From Glaciecola sp. UBA2563 (GTDB taxonomy: Bacteria; Pseudomonadota; Gammaproteobacteria; Enterobacterales; Alteromonadaceae), in contig DDLV01000025.1 in the NCBI GenBank assembly GCA_002340325.1, positions 1 to 21,548 on the forward strand: 21,548 nt of DNA. The letters are read 5' to 3'. How positions within the stretch are numbered: position 1 is the stretch's first letter; the number at the start of each line of letters is the position of its first letter. The notes under the pieces were generated by a model. The model was not told where the DNA came from. It ran no database searches and was given only the letters and a program-made list of their open reading frames with translations. Below are positions 7,331-15,018 of the stretch, piece after piece. Made by a program: the position numbers and the translations under genes.

Positions 7331-8845
7331 TCATTCGGGCATTTTTGCCTTGCAAAATTGGTTGATAAAATCTGTATGCATTGGCATGTGTTTAACCGAA
7401 TTGGCGATTACCTGCTGGATGTGACTGACTCTACTCTGTAACTCATTATCAGGCAACGCATTTATCAGCGGATGATACCCCTCAGGTTCGAGACCCTGCC
7501 CATGCATGACAGAAAGCCATGACGTTTCGTCAAATAATTCTTCATCTTGCCGGAAAATGCGCCCATTAGCCTTATACAATGCCATTTTATCGCGAAGATA
7601 ATCGGGAATTGGCATATTCTTACAAAACTCCCAAAACGGTGTGTCATCTCTTTCCGTCAACTTGTAGTGTAAAATTATAAAGTCCCTTATGCGTTCCAGC
7701 TCCAGATGCATTTGTGAATTATATGCTTCTATATCAGCTTGCCTGAATCCGCGCTCAGGGAATAAACCAAACAGTCTGACAATTGCCGCTTGAATGAGGT
7801 GCAGCCCGGTGGATTCCAGTGGCTCAATAAATCCCGCTGATAAACCAACGGCAATGCAGTTTTTTTCCCAAAACTTTTCTCGTACACCCGTTTTCCAGCG
7901 CAGTTGATTGGGCGCTCGCAATGGCTCATTTTCCATCGCATTCGTTAGGGTCTCAACGGCTTGATCATCAGAAACAAACTGGCTTGGATACACGTAACCA
8001 TTGCCAATTCTATGTTGTAATGGGATACGCCATGTCCAGCCTGCATCTTGAGCGGTAGAACGTGTGTAGGGATAAATAGGATCCTTTGCTAAACACGGCA
8101 TTGCCACTGCGCTGTCACATGGTAGCCATTGACTCCAATCCTTAAACCCAACATTTAGCGCCTTTTCAATCAATAGGCCTCGAAATCCCGTGCAATCTAT
8201 AAAAAGGTCACCGTCAACTTTACGATTATCCATTAACATTAAATGATCGATGAAACCGGTCTCTTTGTTCAATACAACATCAGCAACCTTCCCCTCAATG
8301 CGCGTTACCCCGCGGGATTCGGAAATTCTGCGCAAATATTTTGCATAAAGTGTCGCGTCAAAATGAAAAGCGTATGCAATTTGAGATAAAGGCGAATTGC
8401 CCTTGTCTTGAGGCCTACTGAATCTGCCTTGCTTTGCGGCAATATTAGTGAGCGAAAAAGCCTCTAAATCAGGCGCTTTTCCAGCTTGAAAAAGCTTTAA
8501 CCAGAAATGATGAAAATGTATACCTTCCATATCGGAACCATGACTGCCGAAAGGGTGCATGTACGCATGACCTTTTTTGCGCCAATCTTTAAACTCAATA
8601 CCCAACTTGAAGGTTGCCTGAGTTTCTCGAATAAACTCGTTTTCATCCAGGCCAACCAGACGGTTAAACAAGAGTATTTGCGGGATAGTAGCCTCGCCAA
8701 CGGAAACAGTGCCGATTTGCTCTGATTCAATTAGCGTGATGGAGCCAAAGTTGTTTCTTAGCACCGTTGCCAGCGCGGTTGCAGTCATCCAACCTGCACT
8801 TCCGCCTCCGACGATCACAATGTTTCGGATACTCTCTACCGACAT
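7331..8845 (-). CDS. flavin-dependent tryptophan-halogenase family protein
   Basis: A 504-aa FAD enzyme. N-terminal IVIVGGGSAGWMTA is the dinucleotide-binding loop, followed by the family's GEATIP box (50-54). Lys-80 in ATFKLGIEF matches the catalytic lysine of PrnA/RebH, which positions hypohalous acid. AGWTWRIPLQ (268-277) contains the halogenase WxWxIP motif, and EPLESTG (341-347) is the substrate/chloride-loop glutamate motif. All hallmarks are present, so an active halogenase is likely. Related marine enzymes halogenate indoles or as yet unknown substrates, so tryptophan is not assured. A flavin reductase is needed, but none is in the window. The ribosome binding site GGGAGA is clear, and a plausible sigma-70 promoter lies upstream. 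It appears monocistronic. Confidence 0.92.
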   Translation of the reverse strand: MSVESIRNIVIVGGGSAGWMTATALATVLRNNFGSITLIESEQIGTVSVGEATIPQILLFNRLVGLDENEFIRETQATFKLGIEFKDWRKKGHAYMHPFGSHGSDMEGIHFHHFWLKLFQAGKAPDLEAFSLTNIAAKQGRFSRPQDKGNSPLSQIAYAFHFDATLYAKYLRRISESRGVTRIEGKVADVVLNKETGFIDHLMLMDNRKVDGDLFIDCTGFRGLLIEKALNVGFKDWSQWLPCDSAVAMPCLAKDPIYPYTRSTAQDAGWTWRIPLQHRIGNGYVYPSQFVSDDQAVETLTNAMENEPLRAPNQLRWKTGVREKFWEKNCIAVGLSAGFIEPLESTGLHLIQAAIVRLFGLFPERGFRQADIEAYNSQMHLELERIRDFIILHYKLTERDDTPFWEFCKNMPIPDYLRDKMALYKANGRIFRQDEELFDETSWLSVMHGQGLEPEGYHPLINALPDNELQSRVSHIQQVIANSVKHMPMHTDFINQFCKAKMPE

Positions 8846-8907
8846 AAATTCTCCCGATACCTGTTCAAAAAACAGATAAAAACTGCAAAAGGTAATAGCC
8901 TATGGTT

Positions 8908-8935
8908 ATTGTATCCAGAATGCTCGTTAACACAA
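8908..8935 (-). promoter_or_regulatory. predicted sigma-70 promoter of the halogenase gene
   Basis: Read on the minus strand: -35 TTGTGT (8930-8935), 16-bp spacer, -10 TACAAT (8908-8913). The -10 matches 5 of 6 consensus bases. It leaves a leader of about 55 bases to the ATG at 8845. Prediction by eye only. Confidence 0.45.
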
Positions 8936-8983
8936 AACTAAAACCTCAATCCGTGTCAGCGAATATGTAAAGCTAACTTAGTA

Positions 8984-9538
8984 CTAGCTAAGTAAAAACT
9001 GCTTCACTTCATATGATGTGTGCTCAAAATTCTCTGAGGTGTCAAAGTAGGGTAATTGGTGTTTCTTACATGCACGTTTTATCATCTTGCTGTAACGGAT
9101 CATGTTTTTTACATGATCCTTAATATATTCATCTGATTCTGATACCAACCAGTCGTCATCATCTTTTGCTGTCGCTTTTATTAATGCGACCTTCTTCTGA
9201 ATATCGATTTCGGTAAAGCCTATAAATGCTACTTTTATCTGCCCTGGATATTGTGAGATGAGTTCAGCCATCAGTTCGGGTGACATTGCTTCACCTTCGA
9301 TGACGTAATCTTCGTTATCGAAAATCATGCCATCTATCATACCTTTCAATGAAGGCCAGACTTTTTCAGCGATTTCATTTGGCCAGATATTGTGATGCTT
9401 ATCATTATTCTCATAAGCGTTACTGTAGTTCATCATCATCCAATCCAAAGAAAGATATGATAATGCCGTTTCTGATAAAATTTCCTTAGCGATTATTGTT
9501 TTTCCTGAGCGGGAGGCACCGCTTAGAAAATAAATCAT
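8984..9538 (-). CDS. P-loop kinase-like protein of unknown substrate
   Basis: A 184-aa protein starting MIYFLSGASRSGKT, in which residues 7-14 form a Walker A loop. VIEGEAMSP (79-87) resembles the Walker B/substrate strand, and IKVAFIGF (101-108) a core strand of a nucleoside/adenylate-kinase-like fold. The acidic DDDDW and helix IKDHVKNMIRYSKMIKRACKK may form a lid. The family (shikimate, gluconate or deoxynucleoside kinase relatives, and zeta-toxin-like proteins) is too broad to name a substrate. Start ATG 9538 is chosen for GGTGG 7 bases upstream; the frame runs open 23 codons further upstream without a ribosome binding site. It is divergent from the amidohydrolase gene across a short spacer. 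An imperfect hairpin (8976-8993) overlaps its stop codon. Confidence 0.75.
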   Translation of the reverse strand: MIYFLSGASRSGKTIIAKEILSETALSYLSLDWMMMNYSNAYENNDKHHNIWPNEIAEKVWPSLKGMIDGMIFDNEDYVIEGEAMSPELMAELISQYPGQIKVAFIGFTEIDIQKKVALIKATAKDDDDWLVSESDEYIKDHVKNMIRYSKMIKRACKKHQLPYFDTSENFEHTSYEVKQFLLS

Positions 9539-9588
9539 CTTAAGTCCACCTTTTGTATTTCTAAACATGACATAGCTTAGATGAAAAC

Positions 9589-9622
9589 ATGTAAATACCA
9601 AGTACAATTATGTAAATACAAG
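9589..9622. repeat. direct repeat ATGTAAATAC between divergent genes
   Basis: ATGTAAATACCAAG (9589-9602) and ATGTAAATACAAG (9610-9622) are near-identical direct repeats offset by 21 bp, two helical turns. A degenerate inverted copy (TTGTATTT) lies at about 9553-9560. The position between the divergent kinase-like and amidohydrolase genes suggests an operator that could control either or both. Confidence 0.4.
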
Positions 9623-9652
9623 GTTAAGATCAATGAATTGCCATTTTTTTAC

Positions 9653-9658
9653 TATAAT
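9653..9658 (+). promoter_or_regulatory. predicted -10 box of the amidohydrolase gene
   Basis: A perfect TATAAT lies 46 bp upstream of the ATG at 9704. No good -35 exists at 16-18 bp spacing, which would suit an activator-dependent promoter. The direct repeats at 9589-9622 end about 30 bp upstream of it. Confidence 0.4.
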
Positions 9659-9703
9659 TAATAGAAATCACGCATCTCAACCTCCTCAACGTGGAAAATC
9701 ATT

Positions 9704-11173
9704 ATGGACAAGCCTCAGTTTCCCAGCGAAGACGCGCTTCCAGTAAAATTTGATAGTACGTCTAATGGTGAGTTTTCGCCCCCGCAATTATCAAAACGCG
9801 AAAACTTCATTAATGAACTTGCCAAAGAAAATATGCAAAAACAAAGCAAACGCCTTGGCATTGATAGACGCAAGTTTTTGTATTCCAGTTGCGCCGTGGC
9901 GACGACGTTGCTTGCAGCCAACCAAGTCAATGCACAAAGCAACCTAAAGGGTGGTTTTTTTGATCTTGCTTCGGACACAAAAGACGACGCTGAACTCGCA
10001 TCGAGCGTGCTTGATGGTGACGAGTTTATTTTTGATATACAAGGGCACTTTGTCGACCCGAATGGTCGTTGGTTAAATGATGTGCCTGACACTGCAATGC
10101 CTTTTTCACGTATGCCTGCAGCAAGCTGCTCGCTCGCTGATATGCCAGGAGATCGCGCATATTTAAATTGCCTAGGGCCAGAGCAATTTGTGAAAGACGT
10201 GTTTATCGATAGTGATACCGATATGATGGTGCTGTCTTTTGTCCCTTCTAGAAGAGAAGCGGAACCGCTTACTATTGAAGAAGCTGATGCTACTCGACGC
10301 ATCATAGATAGCATGGAAGGTGATAGCCGATTATTACTTCACGGCCGAGTGAATCCTAATCAAGAAGGCGATCTGGATGGCATGGATGAACTCGCTGAGA
10401 AATGGAAAGTCAGTGCATGGAAAACGTATACACAATGGGGGCCTAACGGAGTCGGTTTTTATCTCGATGATGATGTAGGCTTAGCATTTATTGAAAAAGC
10501 GCGAGCGCTTGGTGTGCGAAATATCTGCATTCACAAAGGTATTCCGTTTGGTCAACGCTCATACGAACACAGTCTCTGTAACGATATTGGTCGTGTTGCT
10601 AAACGATTTCCAGATGTTAACTTCATCATATACCACAGCGGATTTGACCCAGCGGTAGAAGAGCTAGCGTTTGCAAAAGATGCAGGTCGGGCGGGTGTTG
10701 ATTCATTAGTGCAGTCCATGATTGATAATGATGTCCCGGCCAATAGTAACGTCTATGCGGAACTTGGCTCTACTTGGCGATTTGTGATGCGTCACCCTGA
10801 GCAAGCTGCGCACCTTATAGGCAAATTGATAACGTATGTTGGCGATAAAAACGTACTGTGGGGAACTGATAGTATTTGGTATGGCTCGCCGCAAGATCAA
10901 ATACAAGCATTTCGTGCATTTCAAATAAGCGAAGAATTCCAAGAAAAGTATGGCTACAGCGCATTAACGCCAGAAATTAAACGCGGCATATTTGGCCTTA
11001 ACGCTACTCTTCCCTATGAAGTTAACGTAGAAGAAGTGAAAAAATTCACCGAGAACGACAAAGTTGCAATAGCAAAAACAGACGAAGAAAACTTTGAGAA
11101 TGCGCATTTTCGAACATACGGTCCGAAGACTCGGCGGGAGTTCCTGAACTTTAAAAAATGGGAAATGGGCTAG
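9704..11173 (+). CDS. Tat-exported amidohydrolase-2 superfamily protein
   Basis: A 489-aa protein. An unusually long N-terminal region (1-50) precedes a twin-arginine motif DRRKFLYSS (54-62), the hydrophobic stretch CAVATTLLAA and an Ala-Gln cleavage-like site (VNAQS), so export folded via Tat is likely. The mature part has the TIM-barrel metal-dependent hydrolase pattern of the ACMSD/gamma-resorcylate decarboxylase group (COG2159): a first-strand motif at 111-115, WKTYTQW (Lys-240), ICIHKG (His-277), IYHSGF (His-311) and WGTDSIW (Asp-389). The first-strand motif reads D-I-Q-G-H instead of the usual HxH, so one metal ligand is replaced by Gln-113. The reaction could be hydrolysis or decarboxylation; the substrate is unknown. 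It may be transcribed alone. Confidence 0.82.
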   Translation: MDKPQFPSEDALPVKFDSTSNGEFSPPQLSKRENFINELAKENMQKQSKRLGIDRRKFLYSSCAVATTLLAANQVNAQSNLKGGFFDLASDTKDDAELASSVLDGDEFIFDIQGHFVDPNGRWLNDVPDTAMPFSRMPAASCSLADMPGDRAYLNCLGPEQFVKDVFIDSDTDMMVLSFVPSRREAEPLTIEEADATRRIIDSMEGDSRLLLHGRVNPNQEGDLDGMDELAEKWKVSAWKTYTQWGPNGVGFYLDDDVGLAFIEKARALGVRNICIHKGIPFGQRSYEHSLCNDIGRVAKRFPDVNFIIYHSGFDPAVEELAFAKDAGRAGVDSLVQSMIDNDVPANSNVYAELGSTWRFVMRHPEQAAHLIGKLITYVGDKNVLWGTDSIWYGSPQDQIQAFRAFQISEEFQEKYGYSALTPEIKRGIFGLNATLPYEVNVEEVKKFTENDKVAIAKTDEENFENAHFRTYGPKTRREFLNFKKWEMG

Positions 11174-11189
11174 GGGATGGTCTCAGCGG

Positions 11190-11228
11190 TGGAATGAAGG
11201 CGTTCCATTGTTTGAAATGGAGATTTTG
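11190..11228 (+). terminator. possible terminator after the amidohydrolase gene, with alternative hairpins
   Basis: TCCATT-GTTTGA-AATGGA (11204-11221) is a 6-bp perfect stem followed by GATTTT, a weak terminator. Its left arm can instead pair upstream as TGGAA/TTCCA (11190-11207), so the two hairpins exclude each other. Strength is doubtful. Confidence 0.3.
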
Positions 11229-11324
11229 AACTGATGATTGTTACCATAGGTCTGGTGTAATATGATTGTGGCCTAAACATTGCTTTGCTGTTTTATTGGT
11301 TAAACGTAGCGACTTTTATATGAC

Positions 11325-11984
11325 ATGATTAGTAGCTTTAGTTTCAAGAAGCATTTTACGCCTCTTATCAAAAACGCTATACCCAAATCGATCTGTCAGC
11401 ATAGGTTGAGTAATTCTGACTGTTTACTCTTAACGTTTGACGATGGTCCCCACACCGAGCACACACCAAAAGTGCTCGACCTGTTGGATGAACATTCTGC
11501 CAAAGCATTGTTTTTTATTGCGTCCGAACGCATCAAAGATTCCCAAGATTTGTTAAAAGACATTGTTGATAGAGGTCATTCATTACAAAATCACAGCGCT
11601 AATCATTTACCATGCTCCGAGTTGAGTTTTGCTCAGATAAAACAAGAAATAAATAATTGTCATCAACGTATTTTTGATTTGACGGGGCAAAAGACAAAGT
11701 ACTTTCGCCCGCCGTTTGGCATTATCACACCGAAAACTATTATAGCGTCAAAGCGAGCTAACCATGATTTGCTTTGCTGGTCTTTCGATACAGGTGAGTA
11801 TAATCACTTCAAGGACGCTTCTGCAGATGTGATTGCGTCGAACCTTGTTGAGAAGGTCAAACCTAGCGAAATTGTTTTATCTCATGACGATAGTGCTAAA
11901 ATGCCAGAAATACTCGCTCATGCATTACCACTTTTAACTGAAAAAAGATTTAATCTTAAAGATGGAATAAATGAGTTCTTATAA
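11325..11984 (+). CDS. polysaccharide deacetylase (NodB homology domain)
   Basis: A 219-aa protein that is almost entirely a NodB domain (carbohydrate esterase family 4). Motif 1 is TFDDGPH (Asp-39 base, Asp-40 metal). Motif 2 is NHSANH (His-90, His-94 metal ligands). Motif 3 is RPPFG (128-132), motif 4 is CWSFDTGEY and motif 5 is IVLSHDD (His-187). All catalytic positions look intact, so it should be a zinc-dependent deacetylase of an N- or O-acetylated glycan such as peptidoglycan, chitin oligomers or an exopolysaccharide. No signal peptide is evident from the ATG at 11325, so it may be cytoplasmic, or the true start may differ. No strong ribosome binding site is seen. It ends 31 bp from the convergent vWA gene. 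Confidence 0.88.
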   Translation: MISSFSFKKHFTPLIKNAIPKSICQHRLSNSDCLLLTFDDGPHTEHTPKVLDLLDEHSAKALFFIASERIKDSQDLLKDIVDRGHSLQNHSANHLPCSELSFAQIKQEINNCHQRIFDLTGQKTKYFRPPFGIITPKTIIASKRANHDLLCWSFDTGEYNHFKDASADVIASNLVEKVKPSEIVLSHDDSAKMPEILAHALPLLTEKRFNLKDGINEFL

Positions 11985-12015
11985 AGGCTTTTGGAAAAAC
12001 AAGCACAGATAAAAT

Positions 12016-12972
12016 TCAATCCATCGCAATAAACGTCCCATTATTTTGGCGTGTCACTTCCCGCATTAATCGAGAGAATTTCTGCATCTCACCTGTAATC
12101 TGCAGTCTATTTTGGACAAAACCTATCGCGTGAATTCGAGCGATCTTATCGCCTGTTCGTTGGTCGGTGTTGAGTTTATTAATGGTGGCAAGCGTTTCAT
12201 CATACGAGCCGCCACTATAATCATCACCAAACACATACAGTGAAAGCGAATCTGTGCGCTTTGCATAAGTTCGCAGCGCCGCCTCTATGCCCTCAACGGG
12301 TGAAGAGTTAGATGAGCCCTGCCATGTCCGCATTGCCCTTAATACTGCGCGCCTAACTGTGGGCGTATCATTACGCCAGCGACCAACCGACGTTGATAAT
12401 AAAAACTCTCCATTGTCTGATAATATCTGAAATCCTTTTACTTGCGGATGGATCTCAAGTACTTCTTCAAGTTTGTTAAGTACCTTTTGCCACATACTCT
12501 TCATACTGCCCGAAGTATCAACAATAAAAATAACATAGTCACTATCAACAGGTATGCCACCTACGGCTTCATCTCTTTCGTCGGCATCACCTGTTGTTAT
12601 CGCTGCTCGCTCTCGCATCGTTCTGACTGTTTCCAATCCACTTGCTTTATCGGTTAATTGTTGCAACTGTGCCTGTGCTCTTGCTATTTCTGCTTCAAGC
12701 GCTTGTTCTTGGCTTGCATTGCTTGCAGAACTTGCTTCGGCTTGTCGTTGTTTGTCTTGTTCTTCATCAATAGCAGATTGCAAGCTCGACACGCTGGCTT
12801 CGGCTCTTGTTAACGCTTGAAGGACAGATGATATTTGGCGCGTATCACTAAAGTCACCATCTTCTCCGTTATCCGCCAATAAAATAAGCATAACAATGGC
12901 CCCAAACGCGCAGGATATGACATCCAAAAAAGAAAGACTAAAAACCTCAACCGGAGCGCGTTGTGATTTCAT
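12016..12972 (-). CDS. ExbD-like membrane anchor + coiled coil + vWA domain protein (second copy)
   Basis: A 318-aa protein, last gene of the eight-gene operon. The N-terminus has a basic start, then FSLSFLDVISCAFGA (11-25) leading into one membrane helix. The layout matches the ExbD/TolR helix (FIDVM...), with Asp-17 at the place of the proton-carrying aspartate. Residues about 50-120 are a Q/E/A-rich coiled coil. The rest is a von Willebrand A domain with MIDAS motif DTSGS (152-156) and a later FGDDYSGG. The N-in topology puts the vWA domain in the periplasm. ATG 12972 is the best start: GGGAAG lies 6 bases upstream, and it overlaps the preceding gene's stop as ATGA. A TTG at 12978 is too close to that site. 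Confidence 0.85.
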   Translation of the reverse strand: MKSQRAPVEVFSLSFLDVISCAFGAIVMLILLADNGEDGDFSDTRQISSVLQALTRAEASVSSLQSAIDEEQDKQRQAEASSASNASQEQALEAEIARAQAQLQQLTDKASGLETVRTMRERAAITTGDADERDEAVGGIPVDSDYVIFIVDTSGSMKSMWQKVLNKLEEVLEIHPQVKGFQILSDNGEFLLSTSVGRWRNDTPTVRRAVLRAMRTWQGSSNSSPVEGIEAALRTYAKRTDSLSLYVFGDDYSGGSYDETLATINKLNTDQRTGDKIARIHAIGFVQNRLQITGEMQKFSRLMREVTRQNNGTFIAMD

Positions 12973-14039
12973 GGCCAACTTCCCGCAGGTGCTAGAAAAG
13001 TGCCTCGAGTCCTATTCGCCCACCCCCAAAACGCGCTTGGTGCTTCTGGATCGCCTTCCAGCGGCAATAAGATAATGTTGCTTTTAACACCGTTTAGCGG
13101 GTTTAATCGCATACTATGTGCAAATACACTGACGCGGCATGCACCCGTTATGGTTGCTTGCTGGCCTTCGATGGGATTACATCGTCTTGATGTATTAAAA
13201 TTGGCGCTTGCCTTTAAAATCGTTGGCAATCCGTCAGTAACGATATAAAGATCAGTCATATTCGGCATTGCTCGATTAATCTCACGCAAACCACTAAGTA
13301 AATTAGTCCCATTTGCGGGCACTACGCCTTGCAGCGCTTGTAATGCAGCTTGTAAATCTGACTGAGAAGACGCGCTATTGATTGGGTTATCGCCAAGTAC
13401 TTGCGCCTGATTGCTAAAACTCACTACGCTAAATTTTGCATCTGCAGGGAGTCTCGCGATTAACCAGTTAGCGATACGTAATGTACGCTGCCACTTCGCA
13501 CCGGATTGTTTTTCTGCATCTGAGCCTAACTTACGTCGTATAACCGCTATAAGAGCTTCCTCCGTCATTGAAGCGCTACTATCAATTAAAATCCCTATGT
13601 GTTTGCCTTCTACCTTTAGTCCAAGCAAATAATTCTCTTCTTGTGTACCGGGTGTTTGAATTGGATCGTTTGCGGTTTGCGGCGCGACTGCTGCAATGGC
13701 ATTTTCTAAATCAGCAATGACCGCAATTTGGTCTTTCAGTGCACTGGTTGTGCCTTGTTGCTGTATTTTAAGTGCTTCGATTCGCTGTTTAATTTCTTCA
13801 AGTGTGGCGGTTTTTGCCGATGTATCTTGCTGCTCGATACTTAAACTTTGTTCTAGTTCGCTTTTTTGGTCTTGAAGCGCCGCGAGTTCTTGTTGGAGGC
13901 GTTCCAATTCGTCTACTGGAATATCAGTGTCATCTTGAAACCTTACCAAAATCAGAATCAAAATGACTGCGCCTAGTCCACATGCCATAACATCCAGAAA
14001 TGAGAGATTAAACCCCTGCTCGCGTCTTTTCGGTAACAT
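12969..14039 (-). CDS. ExbD-like membrane anchor + coiled coil + vWA domain protein (first copy)
   Basis: A 356-aa paralogue-like partner of the next gene. A basic N-terminus (PKRREQ) is followed by FNLSFLDVMACGLGA (10-24) and a hydrophobic run to residue 33, giving one transmembrane helix with Asp-16 at the ExbD/TolR aspartate position. Residues about 42-118 are a predicted coiled coil. A vWA domain fills 145-356 with a full MIDAS: DSSAS (153-157), Thr-245 in NGTNLL and Asp-269 in VTDGLPT. Metal-dependent binding of a protein or glycan ligand in the periplasm is the likely role of this domain. Two Cys (287, 301) could form a disulfide. It starts 6 bp after the ExbB-like gene and overlaps the second vWA gene by 4 bp, consistent with a stoichiometric complex. 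Confidence 0.86.
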   Translation of the reverse strand: MLPKRREQGFNLSFLDVMACGLGAVILILILVRFQDDTDIPVDELERLQQELAALQDQKSELEQSLSIEQQDTSAKTATLEEIKQRIEALKIQQQGTTSALKDQIAVIADLENAIAAVAPQTANDPIQTPGTQEENYLLGLKVEGKHIGILIDSSASMTEEALIAVIRRKLGSDAEKQSGAKWQRTLRIANWLIARLPADAKFSVVSFSNQAQVLGDNPINSASSQSDLQAALQALQGVVPANGTNLLSGLREINRAMPNMTDLYIVTDGLPTILKASANFNTSRRCNPIEGQQATITGACRVSVFAHSMRLNPLNGVKSNIILLPLEGDPEAPSAFWGWANRTRGTFLAPAGSWP

Positions 14040-14045
14040 GCTGAA

Positions 14046-14819
14046 TCACTGATGCAGACGGGTGAGTAAGTTGGTTTCACAGTTCATGCGCGTAGCGAGT
14101 ACCATTTGGTCTTGACGATTGTTGAGCACATAAAGCACATACATCAGAATGATCGAAATGATAAGCGATACCAAAGTTGAGTTAAACGCAACGCCCAGTT
14201 TATCCACCATACCACTGATGTCACCCGCAACAGCTTCTTCAGCTTTTGCAAGCGCTGACCCAATTCCCCGCACCGTGCCAATAAAGCCGATGCTTGGGAT
14301 CGCCCAAATAAAGTACCGAATCATGCCATTGCCTGATTCAAGCTGGGCAGCCAACGCTTCAACACTTTCCGAAATTGCGTCAGCTGCGTGTTGCACATTT
14401 CGCGTATTTTTATAGCGTCGCAGACAATTGATCCAGGTTTGCATTGAACTGTTGCTCGAATATGCACTTGCTTCTAATTCAGACAATGATTGTTCAACGT
14501 CAAACGCTTCAGTGTCACTATTGGCTAAATAGTCTAACGCAAACAATGGTTCTTCTTTGAAGACTATCCGCTGATATTTGTAGCCGATTAAAAACATACA
14601 AAACAGCCCAATTGTGACGCAAGCTTGTTGTTCAAAATCCTTAAAAATCACCCATAAATTTGTTGTTGCACCGCTGCCTTGTGCGAGAATAACTGATTCT
14701 GCCGATGGCCTTAAAACACCTTGATAAAAGACATGTACGATGGCGACAAGCGCGATGAATACACCCAGCGACAACATCGCTGGCGGATTCATGTTTGCAT
14801 TTTTTATTGACTCTTTCAT
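14046..14819 (-). CDS. MotA/TolQ/ExbB-type proton channel family protein
   Basis: A 257-aa membrane protein. Hydrophobic segments lie at about 17-36, 65-84, 168-188 and 210-232, with a cytoplasmic stretch (about 85-165) between the second and third. The last two helices carry the family core: AIPSIGFIGTVRGIGSAL (173-190) matches the PxxGxxGTVxGI motif, and DKLGVAFNSTLVSLIISII (206-224) matches the pore helix with its conserved threonine. ExbB, TolQ and MotA form pentamers around a dimer of ExbD, TolR or MotB and turn ion flow into motion. No ordinary ExbD is in the operon; the two following vWA proteins supply the partner helix instead. The extra N-terminal helix resembles four-helix MotA-like members. 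Confidence 0.88.
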   Translation of the reverse strand: MKESIKNANMNPPAMLSLGVFIALVAIVHVFYQGVLRPSAESVILAQGSGATTNLWVIFKDFEQQACVTIGLFCMFLIGYKYQRIVFKEEPLFALDYLANSDTEAFDVEQSLSELEASAYSSNSSMQTWINCLRRYKNTRNVQHAADAISESVEALAAQLESGNGMIRYFIWAIPSIGFIGTVRGIGSALAKAEEAVAGDISGMVDKLGVAFNSTLVSLIISIILMYVLYVLNNRQDQMVLATRMNCETNLLTRLHQ

Positions 14820-14881
14820 TTGCTTTTTCTTATATTCGTTCTTTTATCAAAAATGGCTATAAGCTATATGACTAGATACGA

Positions 14882-15004
14882 TCAAATATCACTTGGAAGC
14901 GTAGCCGGTGAATCTAAACTAATTTGCGTTGTTGCAGTCACTGCGCCGGCCAGCGCAAGAAGCACCAGCGTAATTAACCACCATCTTTTATTGTGTCTAA
15001 ACAT
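14882..15004 (-). CDS. 40-aa small membrane or secreted protein in the motor operon
   Basis: An ORF from ATG 15004 to TGA 14882, inside what would otherwise be a 200-bp hole in a tight operon. A near-perfect ribosome binding site, GGAGG, ends 5 bases before the ATG, and the upstream PEGA-FGE gene stops only 14 bp away. The product starts MFRHNKRWWLITLVLLALAG: a basic N-terminus then a hydrophobic run to about residue 24 (AVTATT). It could be a single-pass membrane peptide or a short secreted peptide, with the polar tail ISLDSPATLPSDI outside. Small accessory subunits are common in membrane motors, so a structural role is plausible but unproven. Confidence 0.65.
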   Translation of the reverse strand: MFRHNKRWWLITLVLLALAGAVTATTQISLDSPATLPSDI

Positions 15005-15018
15005 TTTTCCTCCAGCGC

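Noticed and set aside
9715..10314. A 199-codon open frame on the minus strand, antisense to the amidohydrolase gene.
   Set aside because: The plus-strand frame has clear domain motifs and a signal sequence. The antisense product is Ser-rich, shows no motif and has no convincing ribosome binding site.
11985..12015. A bidirectional terminator between the convergent deacetylase and vWA genes.
   Set aside because: Only a 4-bp GCTT/AAGC pairing can be drawn, too weak to call.
12442..12820. Plus-strand ORFs inside the vWA and operon genes (also at 13000-13632, 17244-17863 and 19278-20208).
   Set aside because: They are complementary-strand shadows of genes with clear domains and lack their own translation signals.
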